From Pseudomonadota bacterium (GTDB lineage: Bacteria > Pseudomonadota > Gammaproteobacteria > Burkholderiales > Sulfuriferulaceae), in contig JAJYYK010000002.1 of NCBI GenBank assembly GCA_021801025.1, positions 62,001 through 126,000 on the forward strand: DNA of 64,000 nucleotides. Reading direction: 5' to 3'. The first letter of the stretch is position 1; the number at the start of each line of letters is the position of its first letter. The notes under the pieces were generated by a model. That model worked only from the letters and a program-made list of their open reading frames with translations, was not told the origin of the DNA and ran no database searches. Positions 19,678-30,370 of this stretch are shown here, one piece after another. The position numbers were made by a program, and so were the translations under genes.

Positions 19678-20856
19678 TTAGAGCTCCCCACGGAAAGCGC
19701 GGTGTTGGAGGGAGGCGAAGAGTATGTCGAGTTCGGTTAGTGAGTTCGTGAACTTTGATGCGTGTTGCTGAATCATCTCTATTACATCAGAGAATGTTTT
19801 TTGTAGTGGCTGCGGCGGTACTGGAATTGGCAAAGCACGTATTTCCCCAAGTGCAAGAAACTTTTGTGTCCCACCTTTGTTTTTACTTACAACCAATCTT
19901 TTAAAGCACTTACTCTTCAGAAAACCCAGAATGAACTGCCGTTGCGGCGAATTGTTTGTAAACTTGATGAGTGCCATGTTTTTTATGGCAAAATCAAGTT
20001 GTTCATCGACTAGGATGGGATTACCGATGGTTCCAATCATAGGCATCAAAATGTCGCCTTTATTGACTTTCGAGCGTTTGTTAATGGCATGGTAATCAGC
20101 TTCAGAAATCAAGTTCACACCTGAAAAATCAATCTTTCCGTTTCGTAAATTTTTTGTCGTTACAAGAGGGAAGCCACTGGAGACATATTTCGGAGAGTCA
20201 TGAGTTCCATCACGAACATCACAAATATTTCCGAACGACTGAACCGAGAAATTTTTTGGGTTTTTAGTTAAATCCCCAAACATCTCAATAAAAGTGGACT
20301 GAATGAGGCTATCGAGTTGCGCTAAGGCTTCCCGCCGCTTAGCGCGAAGCGCATCGGCTTGATCCAGAATGGCGGCAATGCGGCGTTGTTTTGGGAGGGG
20401 TGGTAAAGGTACTCGTAAACTCCCAATTTGAGCGAGGCTCAGATTTTGTATAGTACCCATGACGGTCGAACCGCGCATCTGGGACTGTGCATCATTGCAT
20501 TCCAGCCAATGTCGAAGGTAGGGTCGATAAACTCTATCTGTTGGTCTAACTATTGCAATTGCTTGATTACAGTTGAGAGGTGGGGCATTTTCCGGAACCA
20601 GCCCAGTGCGACCAATAGTTCCAGCAATTGACAGCAGAACATCCCCAGGTAAAATTTGGGAGCGGTTCAACTCACGATGTACATGTTCGTCTATAAACAA
20701 GGTGTCCTGCTCATAATTTACCTTACCCCCGGTGACATTTTGTACACGAATAAACCCAACTCCATTATCTGCAAAATCGAACCCTAAGGAAGTCGGTGTG
20801 GTTCCCTTGGTGATTACCTCGCAAAGTTCTTTCAAGCGCACGGATGGGATGCTCAC
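19678..20856 (-). CDS. hsdS: Type I restriction-modification specificity subunit S
   Basis: A 392-residue DNA-recognition subunit with two target-recognition domains. The first covers about residues 1-150. A conserved helical spacer follows at 153-195 with PLPKQRRIAAILDQADALR. The second domain is about 196-345, and the closing repeat IPVPPQPLQKTFSDVIEM begins a second helix. This is the full two-TRD architecture, so it should recognise a bipartite site; the target cannot be read from the sequence. The start is GTG in a GTGA overlap with hsdM, with GAGGGG upstream. The TRD coding parts are AT-richer than hsdM, as is common for these exchangeable domains. Confidence 0.95.
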   Translation of the reverse strand: MSIPSVRLKELCEVITKGTTPTSLGFDFADNGVGFIRVQNVTGGKVNYEQDTLFIDEHVHRELNRSQILPGDVLLSIAGTIGRTGLVPENAPPLNCNQAIAIVRPTDRVYRPYLRHWLECNDAQSQMRGSTVMGTIQNLSLAQIGSLRVPLPPLPKQRRIAAILDQADALRAKRREALAQLDSLIQSTFIEMFGDLTKNPKNFSVQSFGNICDVRDGTHDSPKYVSSGFPLVTTKNLRNGKIDFSGVNLISEADYHAINKRSKVNKGDILMPMIGTIGNPILVDEQLDFAIKNMALIKFTNNSPQRQFILGFLKSKCFKRLVVSKNKGGTQKFLALGEIRALPIPVPPQPLQKTFSDVIEMIQQHASKFTNSLTELDILFASLQHRAFRGEL

Positions 20857-22391
20857 TCCAACATCCCCTCAAGCTCCCTCATCCCCGCCTGTATCTCGGC
20901 TTCCAATTCCGCCAGCCTGACCAAAATGACTTTAGGCGGCAAATGTTCGATGGTGTCATGCACCACTTCCTTGTAGCGGTTGAGCGAGAGGTCGTAGCCA
21001 TTCGCGGCGATGTCAGCCTTGGGTATGCAGAAGCTTTGCGCAGTACGGGGACGGCTTAACTCATCGTGCCCGCGTTGTGGCCAGCGCGCCAGCACATCGG
21101 GCAGGTTGTTTTTACTGTGTTCTTCCTCACTCAACACCGCGCTCGGCGTCGCACCCAATTTGTCTTCACTCAGTAGCGGTTGGCGTTTGTCGTCCAGGCT
21201 CCAGCCGTCGGCGTGCATGTCGTAGAACCACACCTGATCTGTGCCACCCGAATTGGTTTTGGTGAACAGCAAGATTGCGGTAGACACGCCCGCATACGGT
21301 TTGAATGCACCTGATGGCAAGGAAATCACCGCGTCGAGTTTTTGTTCTTCAACGATCATACGGCGCAGGGCTTTGTGGGCATTGGATGAGCCAAACAACA
21401 CGCCATCAGGCACAATGACTGCCGCCCTGCCACCCGGTTTGAGCAGGCGCAAAAACAGTGCGAGGAACAGCAATTCGGTTTTTTTGGTTTTGACCATCAC
21501 CAGCAAATCTTTGGCGGTGTTTTCGTAATCCAGTGACCCCGCAAACGGTGGATTGGCCAGAATGAGCGAGTATTTTTCTTCATCACCCGCGTGGTCTTGC
21601 GCCAGTGAGTCTTGATAGCGGATGTCCGGGTTGTCCACGCCATGCAACGCCATGTTCATGCTGCCAATGCGCAACATGGTGTTGTCAAAATCATAGCCGT
21701 GGAACATGCCATGGTGGAAATGCTCGCGCGCCACCTCGTCACGCAAGATTTCAGGGTGATGCAAGCGCAAATATTCGCCCGCCGCAACCAAAAAACCACA
21801 GGTCCCGCTGGCTGGGTCACAGATCACATCTTTGGCATTGGGTTCAGTCAGCGCCACCATGAGCTGAATGATATGGCGAGGCGTGCGGAACTGCCCGTTT
21901 TGCCCCGCGCTGGCGATTTTACTGAGCATGTATTCGTACACATCACCTTTGGTATCACGGTCTTCCATGGGGATATGATCCAGCAAATCCACCACCTTGG
22001 ACAGCAGCGCAGGTGTAGGAATAGTGAACCGCGCATCTTTCATGTGGTGCGCATAGGTCGAGCCATCACCGCCCATGGTGCGCAAGAACGGAAAAACGTG
22101 CTCGCCCACCACCATGTACATCTCAGCGGGCGTGAAGTTCTTGAAATGTGACCAGCGCAGGTCGTTGTAATCTCTACCCTTGTCATCCTTGCCCTCTGGA
22201 AAAATACACCGTTCTATCGGCTTGTTGAGCCGCACTGATTTATTTTCTTCCAGCGTGTGCAAGTCATCCAACCTGCGCAGAAACAACAAATACGTAATTT
22301 GTTCCATCACCTCCAGAGGGTTAGAGATGCCGCCTGACCAAAAGGCGTTCCAGATACTGTCGATTTGGCTGCGTAATTCACCAGTGAGCAT
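20853..22391 (-). CDS. hsdM: Type I restriction-modification methyltransferase subunit M
   Basis: A 512-residue N6-adenine methyltransferase. The N-terminal HsdM helical domain is followed by the SAM-binding motif DPASGTCGF (192-200) and the catalytic NPPF (280-283). The TPRHIIQLMV segment before motif I is typical. With HsdS it forms the modification enzyme, with HsdR the restriction complex. The ATG at 22391 has AGGA nine bases upstream and gives the standard MLTGELRSQID opening. It is the first gene of hsdM-hsdS-mntA-hepT-hsdR. Confidence 0.97.
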   Translation of the reverse strand: MLTGELRSQIDSIWNAFWSGGISNPLEVMEQITYLLFLRRLDDLHTLEENKSVRLNKPIERCIFPEGKDDKGRDYNDLRWSHFKNFTPAEMYMVVGEHVFPFLRTMGGDGSTYAHHMKDARFTIPTPALLSKVVDLLDHIPMEDRDTKGDVYEYMLSKIASAGQNGQFRTPRHIIQLMVALTEPNAKDVICDPASGTCGFLVAAGEYLRLHHPEILRDEVAREHFHHGMFHGYDFDNTMLRIGSMNMALHGVDNPDIRYQDSLAQDHAGDEEKYSLILANPPFAGSLDYENTAKDLLVMVKTKKTELLFLALFLRLLKPGGRAAVIVPDGVLFGSSNAHKALRRMIVEEQKLDAVISLPSGAFKPYAGVSTAILLFTKTNSGGTDQVWFYDMHADGWSLDDKRQPLLSEDKLGATPSAVLSEEEHSKNNLPDVLARWPQRGHDELSRPRTAQSFCIPKADIAANGYDLSLNRYKEVVHDTIEHLPPKVILVRLAELEAEIQAGMRELEGMLE

Positions 22392-22685
22392 GCATTGATC
22401 CTGTTCGTTATGTTGGGGCCTATGGTGCATCGCGACCAACTATGCCAACCCATTTTGAACTACATTATAGTGCTTACTGTTTTAAAATCGGGTTCTTTCA
22501 GTTCGTGACTTATTTTGTCCATGAGTATGGGGAATTGTAAGCCATTATCAAGCCGCATGGTCGTCAACGTAAGCAGGGTGAGTGGCGGGACTGTTTAAGG
22601 TTCTGATAATTCCTGCATGACATCACTTCGCGCCCACCTTCCTTTTGTTCCTTTTGAACTTGTGCAAATTTTGCATAAGTTAATT

Positions 22686-22753
22686 GTCGGGTTAAAACCC
22701 GACCTGCGGCATAAACGGTGGTACAGCTTTGGTAGGTCAGGCTTCAGCCTGAC
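22686..22753. repeat. REP-like inverted hairpin pair
   Basis: Two 18-base hairpins lie in opposite orientation: GTCGGGTTAAAACCCGAC at 22686-22703 and GTCAGGCTTCAGCCTGAC at 22736-22753. Extended by the flanking GYAGGTC bases they align as an inverted pair, the layout of bacterial interspersed mosaic elements made from REP units mobilised by RAYT transposases. No RAYT gene is in the window. Confidence 0.7.
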
Positions 22754-22790
22754 GGTTGTGCTTGTTTCCCCTCACCCCAACCCTCTCCCC

Positions 22791-22864
22791 AAAGGGGCGA
22801 GGGAGTTTAACGGTTCTCATTACAGGGCTGCTGGTGCAACCAAAGGGACGAGGAGGTTTAACGG
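22791..22864. repeat. Imperfect 23-base direct repeat
   Basis: Copies at 22791-22813 and 22842-22864 share 20 of 23 bases and begin AAAGGG and end TTTAACGG. The first is preceded by a CCCTCACCCC-AACCCTCTCC stretch resembling widespread intergenic repeats. No coding role is seen. Confidence 0.75.
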
Positions 22865-22950
22865 CTCCGGATAAATTCCGACCGGCACGAGCGGTGAATT
22901 ATCTGGTTGAAACCCAACGGAGTAAGCAATCAACCACCATTCCCGGCTCA

Positions 22951-25320
22951 TCATTCCTCACTCGCCCCATCCATCCAGTACCGTTGGTGCGCTTGTCGCC
23001 ATGCCAGCATCGTTGGTACCTGCTTGGGGGTAAAGTGGAATGACACTTCGCCATTCCAGTCGCTACGCCACATTGCCACGCCCTGATTAGCATAACGCGC
23101 GACCACGTCGCCGTGTGGGTGTCCGAACCGGTTGTGCGCGCCTACGGTAAAGATCACCCACTTGGGATGCACGGCGGCGATGAATGGGGGAGTGGATGAA
23201 GTATGGCTACCGTGATGGGGCGCCAGCAATAAATCGGACGGTAAATCGGCCGGGTGTTGCAGCAGATAAGCTTCGTCTGGGGCTTCAATGTCGGCGGTCA
23301 GCAATACGCTGCCGCCTGCGCTGTCCACTTTCAGCACGCAACCCCGATGGTTGTCTTTCAGTGTGAGGTCGGCATAGCTGCTGACATCGGGATGCAGCAC
23401 GTGAAAATTCACCCCGTCGGCTGCCCAGGACATACCGGTTTCACAGCGCAGATAATGCTGGACATACGGCTTGATCAAGACGTGATCGATGGGCAGAGGC
23501 GTGAGTATTTTATCGACAGGCATGGCAGCCAGTATCGAACCTGCTCCGCCAGTGTGGTCGTTGTCGTCGTGCGATAACACCAGTGTGTCCAATTGTGTCA
23601 CGCCCTCGCCGCGCAAATAGGGCAAGATGATTCGCCCGCCGCTGTCGCTGTTTGGGCCGTAACTCGGGCCGGTATCGAACAGGTAGTTGTGGTGTGCCGT
23701 GCGCACCAGCACCGCCAAACCCTGTCCAACATCCAGCGTTTCCACCCACATCGCGCCGGTTGCCGGCACTGGCGCTTGCACCAGCAATGCGGGCAGCAAG
23801 CAGAAGGCGCCCAGCCAGCGCGCCGGAAACCCACGCGGCAACAACCACCACAGCGCGCCCAGCATGGCCAACCCCACGACGAATGGGGAAGGTTCCGCCT
23901 GTTGCCACAGCGGCCATGCCGCAAGAATTTGCAGCAACCACACCAGCGCGCTGATCCCCGCGTGGGCGACATGCAACAGTATTCCCAACCCCGGAATGCT
24001 GCCCAGCAGCGCCACCGGGGTGACTACAAATTCAATCGCGGGAATGGCCACCACATTCGCCAGCGGCGACACCGTTGACAGTTGACCAAACAGCAACAGC
24101 AGCACGGGCGCCATCCCCATGGCAACTGCCCATTGCGATCGCCACCACGCCAACAGCCAGTGTACTTCGCCGACGCGCGCGCCAGAGCTGAACATCAGCA
24201 AGCCCACCGCGCCGAACGACAGCCAGAAACCGGGCGACAGCACAGACCAGGGGTCCAGCAGCACCACGGCAAACAGCGCTGCCGCCAACACCCGGGTCGG
24301 CGCAAGGGTGCGCCCACTCCACAAGGCCCAGGCCGCCACCGCCAGCATCAGCAGGGTGCGTTGGGCGGGAATGCCGAATCCGGCCAGCGCCACATACGCC
24401 AGCGCGGTCAACACGCCCGTCAAAGTGGCCGCGCGTTGCGCAGGCAACCACAGGCACAAGCGGGGCGCTCGCCGCCACAGCCAAAAACACACCGCATACG
24501 CCAAACCGGCCAGCATGGTGATGTGCGAGCCGGAAATCGAGATTAAATGCACGATGCCGGTGCGTTGAAACAATTGCCATTGTGCCGACGGAATCGCCGA
24601 TTGATCGCCCACGGTAAGTGCTTTGAGCACACCGGCATAGGGCTGGTTGGGTAACGTCCGGTCGATGCGCTGTGCGATGTCCTCGCGCATGAGGTTGATG
24701 CGGTTCATGGGGCTGTTCACCCAGGCGGCCAGCATCTGCGGTGGAGGCCGGGTTTCCACCACACCCATCGCACGCACATCATTGGCGAACCACACCGATT
24801 CCATGTCCATCACGTGCGGGTTTTGGCTGGCGTGCGGCCGGTTCAGGCGCACCGTCCACTGCCATCGCTGGCCCACCTGTACGGGAGGCACTGCGGGCCT
24901 GCCCGCCTTCTGCGCCGAATACAGGCTCAACTGGATCGAGCTGGGCACTTGCGCGCCCGGCGTCAACACCCGTTCGACATCAAATTCAAAATGTTGGCCT
25001 CGATCCGTGCGTACCGGCAAATCCGACACCACGCCGCTGACCACAATCGGCACGCCTGCCCACGTCGCCGGCAGGTTGTCGGTCAGGCGCAGGTCCGCGC
25101 GCCAGGTGGCCCACGCCACGCCCAGTGCGACCCAGCACAGCAACAGCCCCAGCAAACGAACTGTCCGCCATGCGCCCTGACGCGGCAGCGCCCAGACCGA
25201 AACCAGCAACGGCATACCCCACAGCCAAAAAGAAGCTGGCAGTTGCGCCAGTTGCTGCACCCCCATCACACCGGCCACAAAGGCCACAATGGCTGCGCGC
25301 CAGGACAGGGTTTGCGTCAC
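22951..25320 (-). CDS. comEC: DNA internalisation competence protein ComEC/Rec2
   Basis: A 789-residue inner-membrane channel protein for uptake of transforming DNA. It has hydrophobic N-terminal segments, a DUF4131-like periplasmic part, the Competence domain with the hallmark [13 protein letters not shown], many membrane helices, and a C-terminal metallo-beta-lactamase domain with [20 protein letters not shown] and [10 protein letters not shown]. Length is normal. The start is GTG, overlapping the uvrB stop by four bases. Whether the cell is naturally competent depends on genes outside this window. Confidence 0.97.
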   Translation of the reverse strand: MTQTLSWRAAIVAFVAGVMGVQQLAQLPASFWLWGMPLLVSVWALPRQGAWRTVRLLGLLLCWVALGVAWATWRADLRLTDNLPATWAGVPIVVSGVVSDLPVRTDRGQHFEFDVERVLTPGAQVPSSIQLSLYSAQKAGRPAVPPVQVGQRWQWTVRLNRPHASQNPHVMDMESVWFANDVRAMGVVETRPPPQMLAAWVNSPMNRINLMREDIAQRIDRTLPNQPYAGVLKALTVGDQSAIPSAQWQLFQRTGIVHLISISGSHITMLAGLAYAVCFWLWRRAPRLCLWLPAQRAATLTGVLTALAYVALAGFGIPAQRTLLMLAVAAWALWSGRTLAPTRVLAAALFAVVLLDPWSVLSPGFWLSFGAVGLLMFSSGARVGEVHWLLAWWRSQWAVAMGMAPVLLLLFGQLSTVSPLANVVAIPAIEFVVTPVALLGSIPGLGILLHVAHAGISALVWLLQILAAWPLWQQAEPSPFVVGLAMLGALWWLLPRGFPARWLGAFCLLPALLVQAPVPATGAMWVETLDVGQGLAVLVRTAHHNYLFDTGPSYGPNSDSGGRIILPYLRGEGVTQLDTLVLSHDDNDHTGGAGSILAAMPVDKILTPLPIDHVLIKPYVQHYLRCETGMSWAADGVNFHVLHPDVSSYADLTLKDNHRGCVLKVDSAGGSVLLTADIEAPDEAYLLQHPADLPSDLLLAPHHGSHTSSTPPFIAAVHPKWVIFTVGAHNRFGHPHGDVVARYANQGVAMWRSDWNGEVSFHFTPKQVPTMLAWRQAHQRYWMDGASEE

Positions 25321-27350
25321 TCCATCGCGCTTTCATCCACGCCGAACAATGCGATTTTGAGTCGCCGCAATTCGTCGCGTAACGCCGCAGCCTGTTCAAA
25401 TTCCAGATTTCTGGCCGCCGTCAGCATGTCTTTTTCGATGCGTTTCAAATCGCGCGCCAGGGTTTTTTCATCTTTCAAACGGTAATCGGCCAATTGTTGA
25501 TTCACGCGGTGTTCCGATTGCGCCGCCTGGGCATCGTACGGACTGTCAAACTGGTCTTTGATGATTTTCACGATCCCGCGCGGCACAATTCCATGCTCTT
25601 GATTAAAAATAATTTGTTTATTCCTGCGTCGCTCCGTTTCGTCCATCGCCCGACGCATTGAACCGGTGATGCTGTTGGCATACAGGATCGCTTTGCCGTT
25701 CAAATGCCGTGCGGCCCGGCCCATGGTCTGAATCAGCGAACGCTCGGAGCGTAAAAAACCTTCCTTGTCTGCATCCAGTATCGCCACCAGGGACACTTCC
25801 GGAATGTCCAGCCCTTCGCGTAGCAGATTAATTCCCACCAGCACGTCGCACACGCCCAAGCGCAAATCGCGGATAATTTCTACCCGTTCTACGGTGTCCA
25901 CGTCCGAATGCAGGTAGCGCACTTTGACTCCGTGCTCGGCCAGATACTCGGTCAAGGACTCCGACATGCGCTTGGTCAACGTGGTGACCAGCACGCGCTC
26001 GCCCAGGGCCACGCAGCGGTTAATTTCCGACAACACGTCATCGACCTGACTGTCTGCCGGGCGCACCTCGATTTGTGGATCAATCAAACCGGTGGGTCGC
26101 ACCAACTGCTCTACCACCTGTGCCTGATGCACCCGTTCATATTCGGCGGGCGTGGCCGACACAAAAATACTCTGCCGCATCACGCGCTCAAACTCATCGA
26201 AGCGCAAAGGGCGATTATCCATCGCCGATGGCAACCGGAAGCCGTAATTCACCAAATTTTCCTTGCGCGCCCGGTCGCCCTTAAACATACCCCCCACCTG
26301 CGGAATCATGACATGCGATTCATCCAGCACCATCAGTGCATTGGGCGGCAAATAATCAATCAGGGTCGGCGGCGGTTCGCCGGGATTGCGACCTGACAAA
26401 TGGCGCGAGTAATTTTCAATGCCTTTGCAAAAACCCAGCTCATTCATCATTTCCAGATCAAAACGGGTACGCTGTTCCAGACGCTGGGCTTCCACCAGAC
26501 GGTTGTCGCGGTACAATTCCTCCAGGCGTTCGTGCAATTCTATTTTGATGTTGTCGATGGCGCGCAAGGTGGTGCTGCGCGGGGTAACATAATGGCTGGA
26601 TGGATAGACGGTATAGCGCGCCACCTTGTGCAGCACGCGCCCGGTCAAGGGATCAAACAGGCTGATGGACTCAAGTTCATCGTCAAAAAACGACACCCGC
26701 ACCGCGTGTTCGGCATTTTCCGCCGGAAAAATATCCAGCACATCCCCACGCAACCGAAACACGCCCCGCTTGAATTCCACATCGTTGCGGGTATATTGCA
26801 TGGTGACCAAACGTTGCACGGCGTCGCGCACACCCAAACGCTCACCCTGGCGCAGATGCAAAATCATTTGATGGTAATCCGCCGGGTCGCCAATACCGTA
26901 AATGGCTGAAACCGTGGCGACGATGATGCAATCTTTGCGTTCTAGCAACGCCTTGGTAGCAGAAAGACGCATTTGTTCAATGTGCTCATTGATGCTCGAA
27001 TCTTTTTCAATAAACAAATCGCGCGAGGGCACATAGGCTTCGGGCTGATAATAGTCATAATACGACACGAAATATTCCACTGCGTTTTCGGGGAAAAACT
27101 CGCGCATTTCCGCGTACAACTGTGCCGCCAGCGTTTTATTGGGTGCCATGACCATGGTCACCCGCCCCATTTGTGCAATCACATTGGCGATGGTGAAGGT
27201 TTTTCCCGAGCCGGTCACCCCCAGCAAAGTCTGGTACATCAAGCCGTCATTTAATCCCTCAGTCAGACGTTCTATCGCCTGCGGCTGGTCTCCAGCCGGT
27301 TCAAAGGGTTGGTGCAAACGAAATGGGCTATTGGGAAAATCGAGAATCAC
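25317..27350 (-). CDS. uvrB: UvrABC excision repair subunit B
   Basis: A 677-residue helicase-like damage-verification protein. It shows Walker [11 protein letters not shown], the beta-hairpin region [13 protein letters not shown], the DESH box in VLDESHVM, motifs V and VI ([22 protein letters not shown]) and a C-terminal UVR domain that binds UvrC. I chose GTG at 27350, which gives [16 protein letters not shown] and the usual length; a TTG at 27386 would add twelve residues. It is followed by comEC with a four-base overlap. Confidence 0.97.
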   Translation of the reverse strand: MILDFPNSPFRLHQPFEPAGDQPQAIERLTEGLNDGLMYQTLLGVTGSGKTFTIANVIAQMGRVTMVMAPNKTLAAQLYAEMREFFPENAVEYFVSYYDYYQPEAYVPSRDLFIEKDSSINEHIEQMRLSATKALLERKDCIIVATVSAIYGIGDPADYHQMILHLRQGERLGVRDAVQRLVTMQYTRNDVEFKRGVFRLRGDVLDIFPAENAEHAVRVSFFDDELESISLFDPLTGRVLHKVARYTVYPSSHYVTPRSTTLRAIDNIKIELHERLEELYRDNRLVEAQRLEQRTRFDLEMMNELGFCKGIENYSRHLSGRNPGEPPPTLIDYLPPNALMVLDESHVMIPQVGGMFKGDRARKENLVNYGFRLPSAMDNRPLRFDEFERVMRQSIFVSATPAEYERVHQAQVVEQLVRPTGLIDPQIEVRPADSQVDDVLSEINRCVALGERVLVTTLTKRMSESLTEYLAEHGVKVRYLHSDVDTVERVEIIRDLRLGVCDVLVGINLLREGLDIPEVSLVAILDADKEGFLRSERSLIQTMGRAARHLNGKAILYANSITGSMRRAMDETERRRNKQIIFNQEHGIVPRGIVKIIKDQFDSPYDAQAAQSEHRVNQQLADYRLKDEKTLARDLKRIEKDMLTAARNLEFEQAAALRDELRRLKIALFGVDESAME

Positions 27351-27454
27351 GAGTAAAATTGTCCTGAAATTAATGAGGCGCACCAAATAATCAGCGCGCC
27401 AGTACTCGCACCGTAACGGTTTTTATCGTTGCGTTGCAAAACACAAGGATCAAT

Positions 27455-28651
27455 ATGTTAGCACTTTCCCACCGTGTACAGACAATCAAAGCTTCGCCTA
27501 CACTTGCCGTAGCCGCTCGCGCTAACCGCTTAAAGGCAGAAGGACGCGACATTATCAGCCTTGGTACCGGCGAACCCGATTTTGATACCCCGCAGCACAT
27601 CAAAGATGCAGCGATTGAAGCGATTCGCAGCGGATTCACCAAATACACCGCTGTCGGCGGCACACCTTCGCTCAAACTGGCGGTGATCAACAAATTTAAG
27701 CGCGACAATCACCTTGACTACAGCATGGCGCAAGTGCTGGTGTCCTGCGGTGGCAAGCAAAGTTTCTTCAATCTGGTGCAGGCATGGATTAATCCGGGGG
27801 ATGAAGTCATTATCCCCGCGCCTTACTGGGTGTCCTATCCAGACATCGTATTGTTAGCCGGTGGCGTTCCGGTGATTGTTCAGACCGGCATCGCCCAAGG
27901 GTTTAAAATGACCCCGGAACAATTGCAGGCAGCCATCACACCGCGTACCCGTCTGGTGGTCATCAACAGCCCCGGCAACCCCAGCGGCGCGGTATATGCC
28001 GCCGATGAGCTTGCTGGACTGGGCGAAGTTTTGCGCGGACATCCCGACATATTGATCGCCAGTGACGACATGTATGAGCACATCCTGCTGCAGGATCAAG
28101 TGTTTTACAACATCCTCAATGTATGCCCTGACCTGTACCCCCGCACCGTAGTGCTTAACGGGGTGTCCAAAGCCTACGCCATGACGGGCTGGCGCATCGG
28201 TTATTGCGCGGGTCCCATTGAACTCATCACCGCGATGGAAAATGTTCAATCGCAATCTACCTCTAACCCTACCTCCATTTCACAGGTGGCCGCACAGGCC
28301 GCACTGGATGGCGACCAATCATGCATCACCCCGATGATCGCCGCATTTCGTAAACGCCACCAATTTATCGTACAGGGTTTAAATACGTTGCATGGCATTC
28401 AATGTCTGTACGCCGGCGGCGCCTTTTACGCCTTTTTCGATGCCACGGAAGCAATTGCCCGCTTGCACCAAACTGGTCGACTCACTGCGGCAACCGACCT
28501 GGCGCTCACCGAATACCTGCTGGAGCAGGCGGGCGTGGCACTGGTTCCCGGTTCCGCATTTGGCAGCCCGGGTTATGTTCGTCTGTCATTTGCCACTTCG
28601 ATGAGCCAACTTGAAGCGGCATTAGATCGTCTCGCGCATGCCATCAACTGA
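27455..28651 (+). CDS. Class I PLP aminotransferase (aspartate aminotransferase type)
   Basis: A 398-residue aminotransferase of the I-beta aspartate aminotransferase subgroup. Visible are the N-terminal [33 protein letters not shown] and the PLP lysine in [16 protein letters not shown]. Such enzymes make aspartate from oxaloacetate and some also transaminate prephenate, so specificity is not settled. The ATG at 27455 has AAGGA eight bases upstream; a TTG at 27434 is less likely. It overlaps pyrD by 14 bases. Confidence 0.92.
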   Translation: MLALSHRVQTIKASPTLAVAARANRLKAEGRDIISLGTGEPDFDTPQHIKDAAIEAIRSGFTKYTAVGGTPSLKLAVINKFKRDNHLDYSMAQVLVSCGGKQSFFNLVQAWINPGDEVIIPAPYWVSYPDIVLLAGGVPVIVQTGIAQGFKMTPEQLQAAITPRTRLVVINSPGNPSGAVYAADELAGLGEVLRGHPDILIASDDMYEHILLQDQVFYNILNVCPDLYPRTVVLNGVSKAYAMTGWRIGYCAGPIELITAMENVQSQSTSNPTSISQVAAQAALDGDQSCITPMIAAFRKRHQFIVQGLNTLHGIQCLYAGGAFYAFFDATEAIARLHQTGRLTAATDLALTEYLLEQAGVALVPGSAFGSPGYVRLSFATSMSQLEAALDRLAHAIN

Positions 28652-29693
28652 ACGCTCCGGGCAACGCAACGGCATACTTTATCGCCTGGCTCGCCCGTTG
28701 CTGTTCAGTCTGGATGCGGAAACTGTTCACCACCTGACGCTGAGCGGCCTGCAATTGGCCTACAGACTTGGCTTGCATGGGAATCCGCCGTCGCAAAATC
28801 AAGCTGTTGAGGTGATGGGACTGCGCTTTCCAAATGCCGTAGGGCTTGCCGCCGGTCTGGATAAAAACGGTGCCTACATTGATGCACTGGCGGCATTGGG
28901 GTTTGGTTTCATCGAAATTGGCACTGTCACGCCACGGCCACAACCGGGCAACCCGCAACCGCGCCTGTTTCGTCTGCCCAAGGCACAGGCCATTATTAAC
29001 CGCATGGGATTCAATAATCTGGGTGTTGCAGCGTTATTGAAAAACGTACAGGCAGCCCGCTATCGCGGCATACTGGGCATCAATATCGGTAAAAATGCCG
29101 ACACCCCCATCGAACGCGCTGCTGACGATTATTTGTCTGGATTGGAAGCAGTTTATCCTTATGCCAGCTATGTTGCCATCAACATTTCATCGCCCAACAC
29201 ACGTAACCTGCGCGCCCTGCAATCTGCTGACGCACTGGATCACCTGCTCCAGCAACTTAAAACCGCACAAATCCGTTTGGCCGACCAACATGGCCGCTAC
29301 GTGCCGATTGCCATCAAGATTGCCCCCGACCTCAGTGCGGAAGAACTGCAAAGCATTGCCACCCTGCTCAAACAGCACCACATAGATGCCGTCATCGCCA
29401 CCAACACCACCTTGCGCCGTGAAGCGGTTACGGGCCTGCCTCACGCCGATGAAGTCGGCGGGTTGTCCGGTGCGCCATTAACCGCTGCCTCTACTGCCGT
29501 TATACACCAACTGTCCACCGCACTGGCTGGCGAACTGCCCATCATTGGCGCGGGCGGCATCATGAGCGGCAAAGACGCGCTGGACAAACGTGCGGCGGGC
29601 GCCAGCCTGGTTCAACTCTATACCGGGCTTATTTACCGGGGGCCTGCGTTGATCGGCGAATGTATCAGGACGCTTGACAGGCCTCTGCATTAA
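28638..29693 (+). CDS. pyrD: Dihydroorotate dehydrogenase (quinone), class 2
   Basis: A 351-residue flavoprotein of pyrimidine synthesis that passes electrons to the quinone pool. The extended N-terminal membrane-associating helices ([15 protein letters not shown]) place it in class 2. FMN and substrate blocks include [22 protein letters not shown] and the C-terminal GAGGIMSG. It overlaps the upstream aminotransferase gene by 14 bases, so the two are co-transcribed; aspartate made there could feed the pyrimidine route. Confidence 0.97.
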   Translation: MPSTERSGQRNGILYRLARPLLFSLDAETVHHLTLSGLQLAYRLGLHGNPPSQNQAVEVMGLRFPNAVGLAAGLDKNGAYIDALAALGFGFIEIGTVTPRPQPGNPQPRLFRLPKAQAIINRMGFNNLGVAALLKNVQAARYRGILGINIGKNADTPIERAADDYLSGLEAVYPYASYVAINISSPNTRNLRALQSADALDHLLQQLKTAQIRLADQHGRYVPIAIKIAPDLSAEELQSIATLLKQHHIDAVIATNTTLRREAVTGLPHADEVGGLSGAPLTAASTAVIHQLSTALAGELPIIGAGGIMSGKDALDKRAAGASLVQLYTGLIYRGPALIGECIRTLDRPLH

Positions 29694-29816
29694 TTCATTA
29701 TTTTTCTCACCTCAGCGCCACAAACAGCGCCGCCATAAAACCAACCCCACAAACATTGACACAATTAATTTCGGATGATATTGTTACATACGTTATTACT
29801 TGATTGACACGACATC

Positions 29817-30368
29817 ATGACGCTTAGCTGTCTGGATGAATTTGAACAACGCTTAAATACCATTGGTCAGCGCGTCAATGCGCACCCCCCGCGGCAAGAA
29901 GTCATGCTGACGCGCATGCAGTTTATGATTCACAAAAAACTCAGTGAGTTGATGAATCACAACCTGCAACCTTATGACCTCAATGAGACGGTCTGGACAG
30001 CATTGATGATGCTGTACTCCAGCCCGGACAATTTTATTTACCCCAGCGATTTAAGCCATGTCATTGCGTCTTCACGCACCAATGTCACCCGGTTAGCGGA
30101 CGAAATGGTGGAACGCGGCTGGGTCAGTCGCCAAGGCTGCGAATCGGATCGGCGCAAGATTATTCTCACCCTGACGCCCGCAGGCCTTACTTTGGTCGAA
30201 GCCATTCTTCCCAGCCAATGGCAACTGTATGAAACAATTTGGCAAGACTTTAATGTCGAAGAAAAAAATCTGCTGGAAGCTTTGGAACATCGCTTCATTC
30301 AATCTCTTTCAAAACTGCACGCGAACACGATCCCGGCATCTTCTGAGCCAGCCTCACACAGGACTTGA
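29817..30368 (+). CDS. MarR family transcriptional regulator
   Basis: A 183-residue winged-helix repressor type. The recognition region is SDLSHVIASSRTNVTRLADEMVERGWVSRQ, followed by the wing DRRKIILTLTPAG; both are standard MarR features. It stands two bases before the efflux operon with the outer-membrane gene starting right after its stop, as for EmrR/MexR-type regulators of drug pumps. A role as local repressor responding to a pump substrate is inferred. Confidence 0.93.
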   Translation: MTLSCLDEFEQRLNTIGQRVNAHPPRQEVMLTRMQFMIHKKLSELMNHNLQPYDLNETVWTALMMLYSSPDNFIYPSDLSHVIASSRTNVTRLADEMVERGWVSRQGCESDRRKIILTLTPAGLTLVEAILPSQWQLYETIWQDFNVEEKNLLEALEHRFIQSLSKLHANTIPASSEPASHRT

Positions 30369-30370
30369 AT

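Larger units (their letters stand above)
22392..22950. other. 559-base gene-free region upstream of hsdM
   Basis: No convincing coding frame was seen. It must hold the hsd operon promoter near 22440-22500 and the 3' end of the comEC transcript. The part nearer comEC is filled by short repeats described separately: a REP-like inverted pair and a 23-base imperfect direct repeat. Confidence 0.7.

Noticed and set aside
23510-24580. Several long open frames on both strands inside comEC
   Set aside because: The region is GC-rich and stop-poor; the comEC frame carries the family motifs, the others do not.
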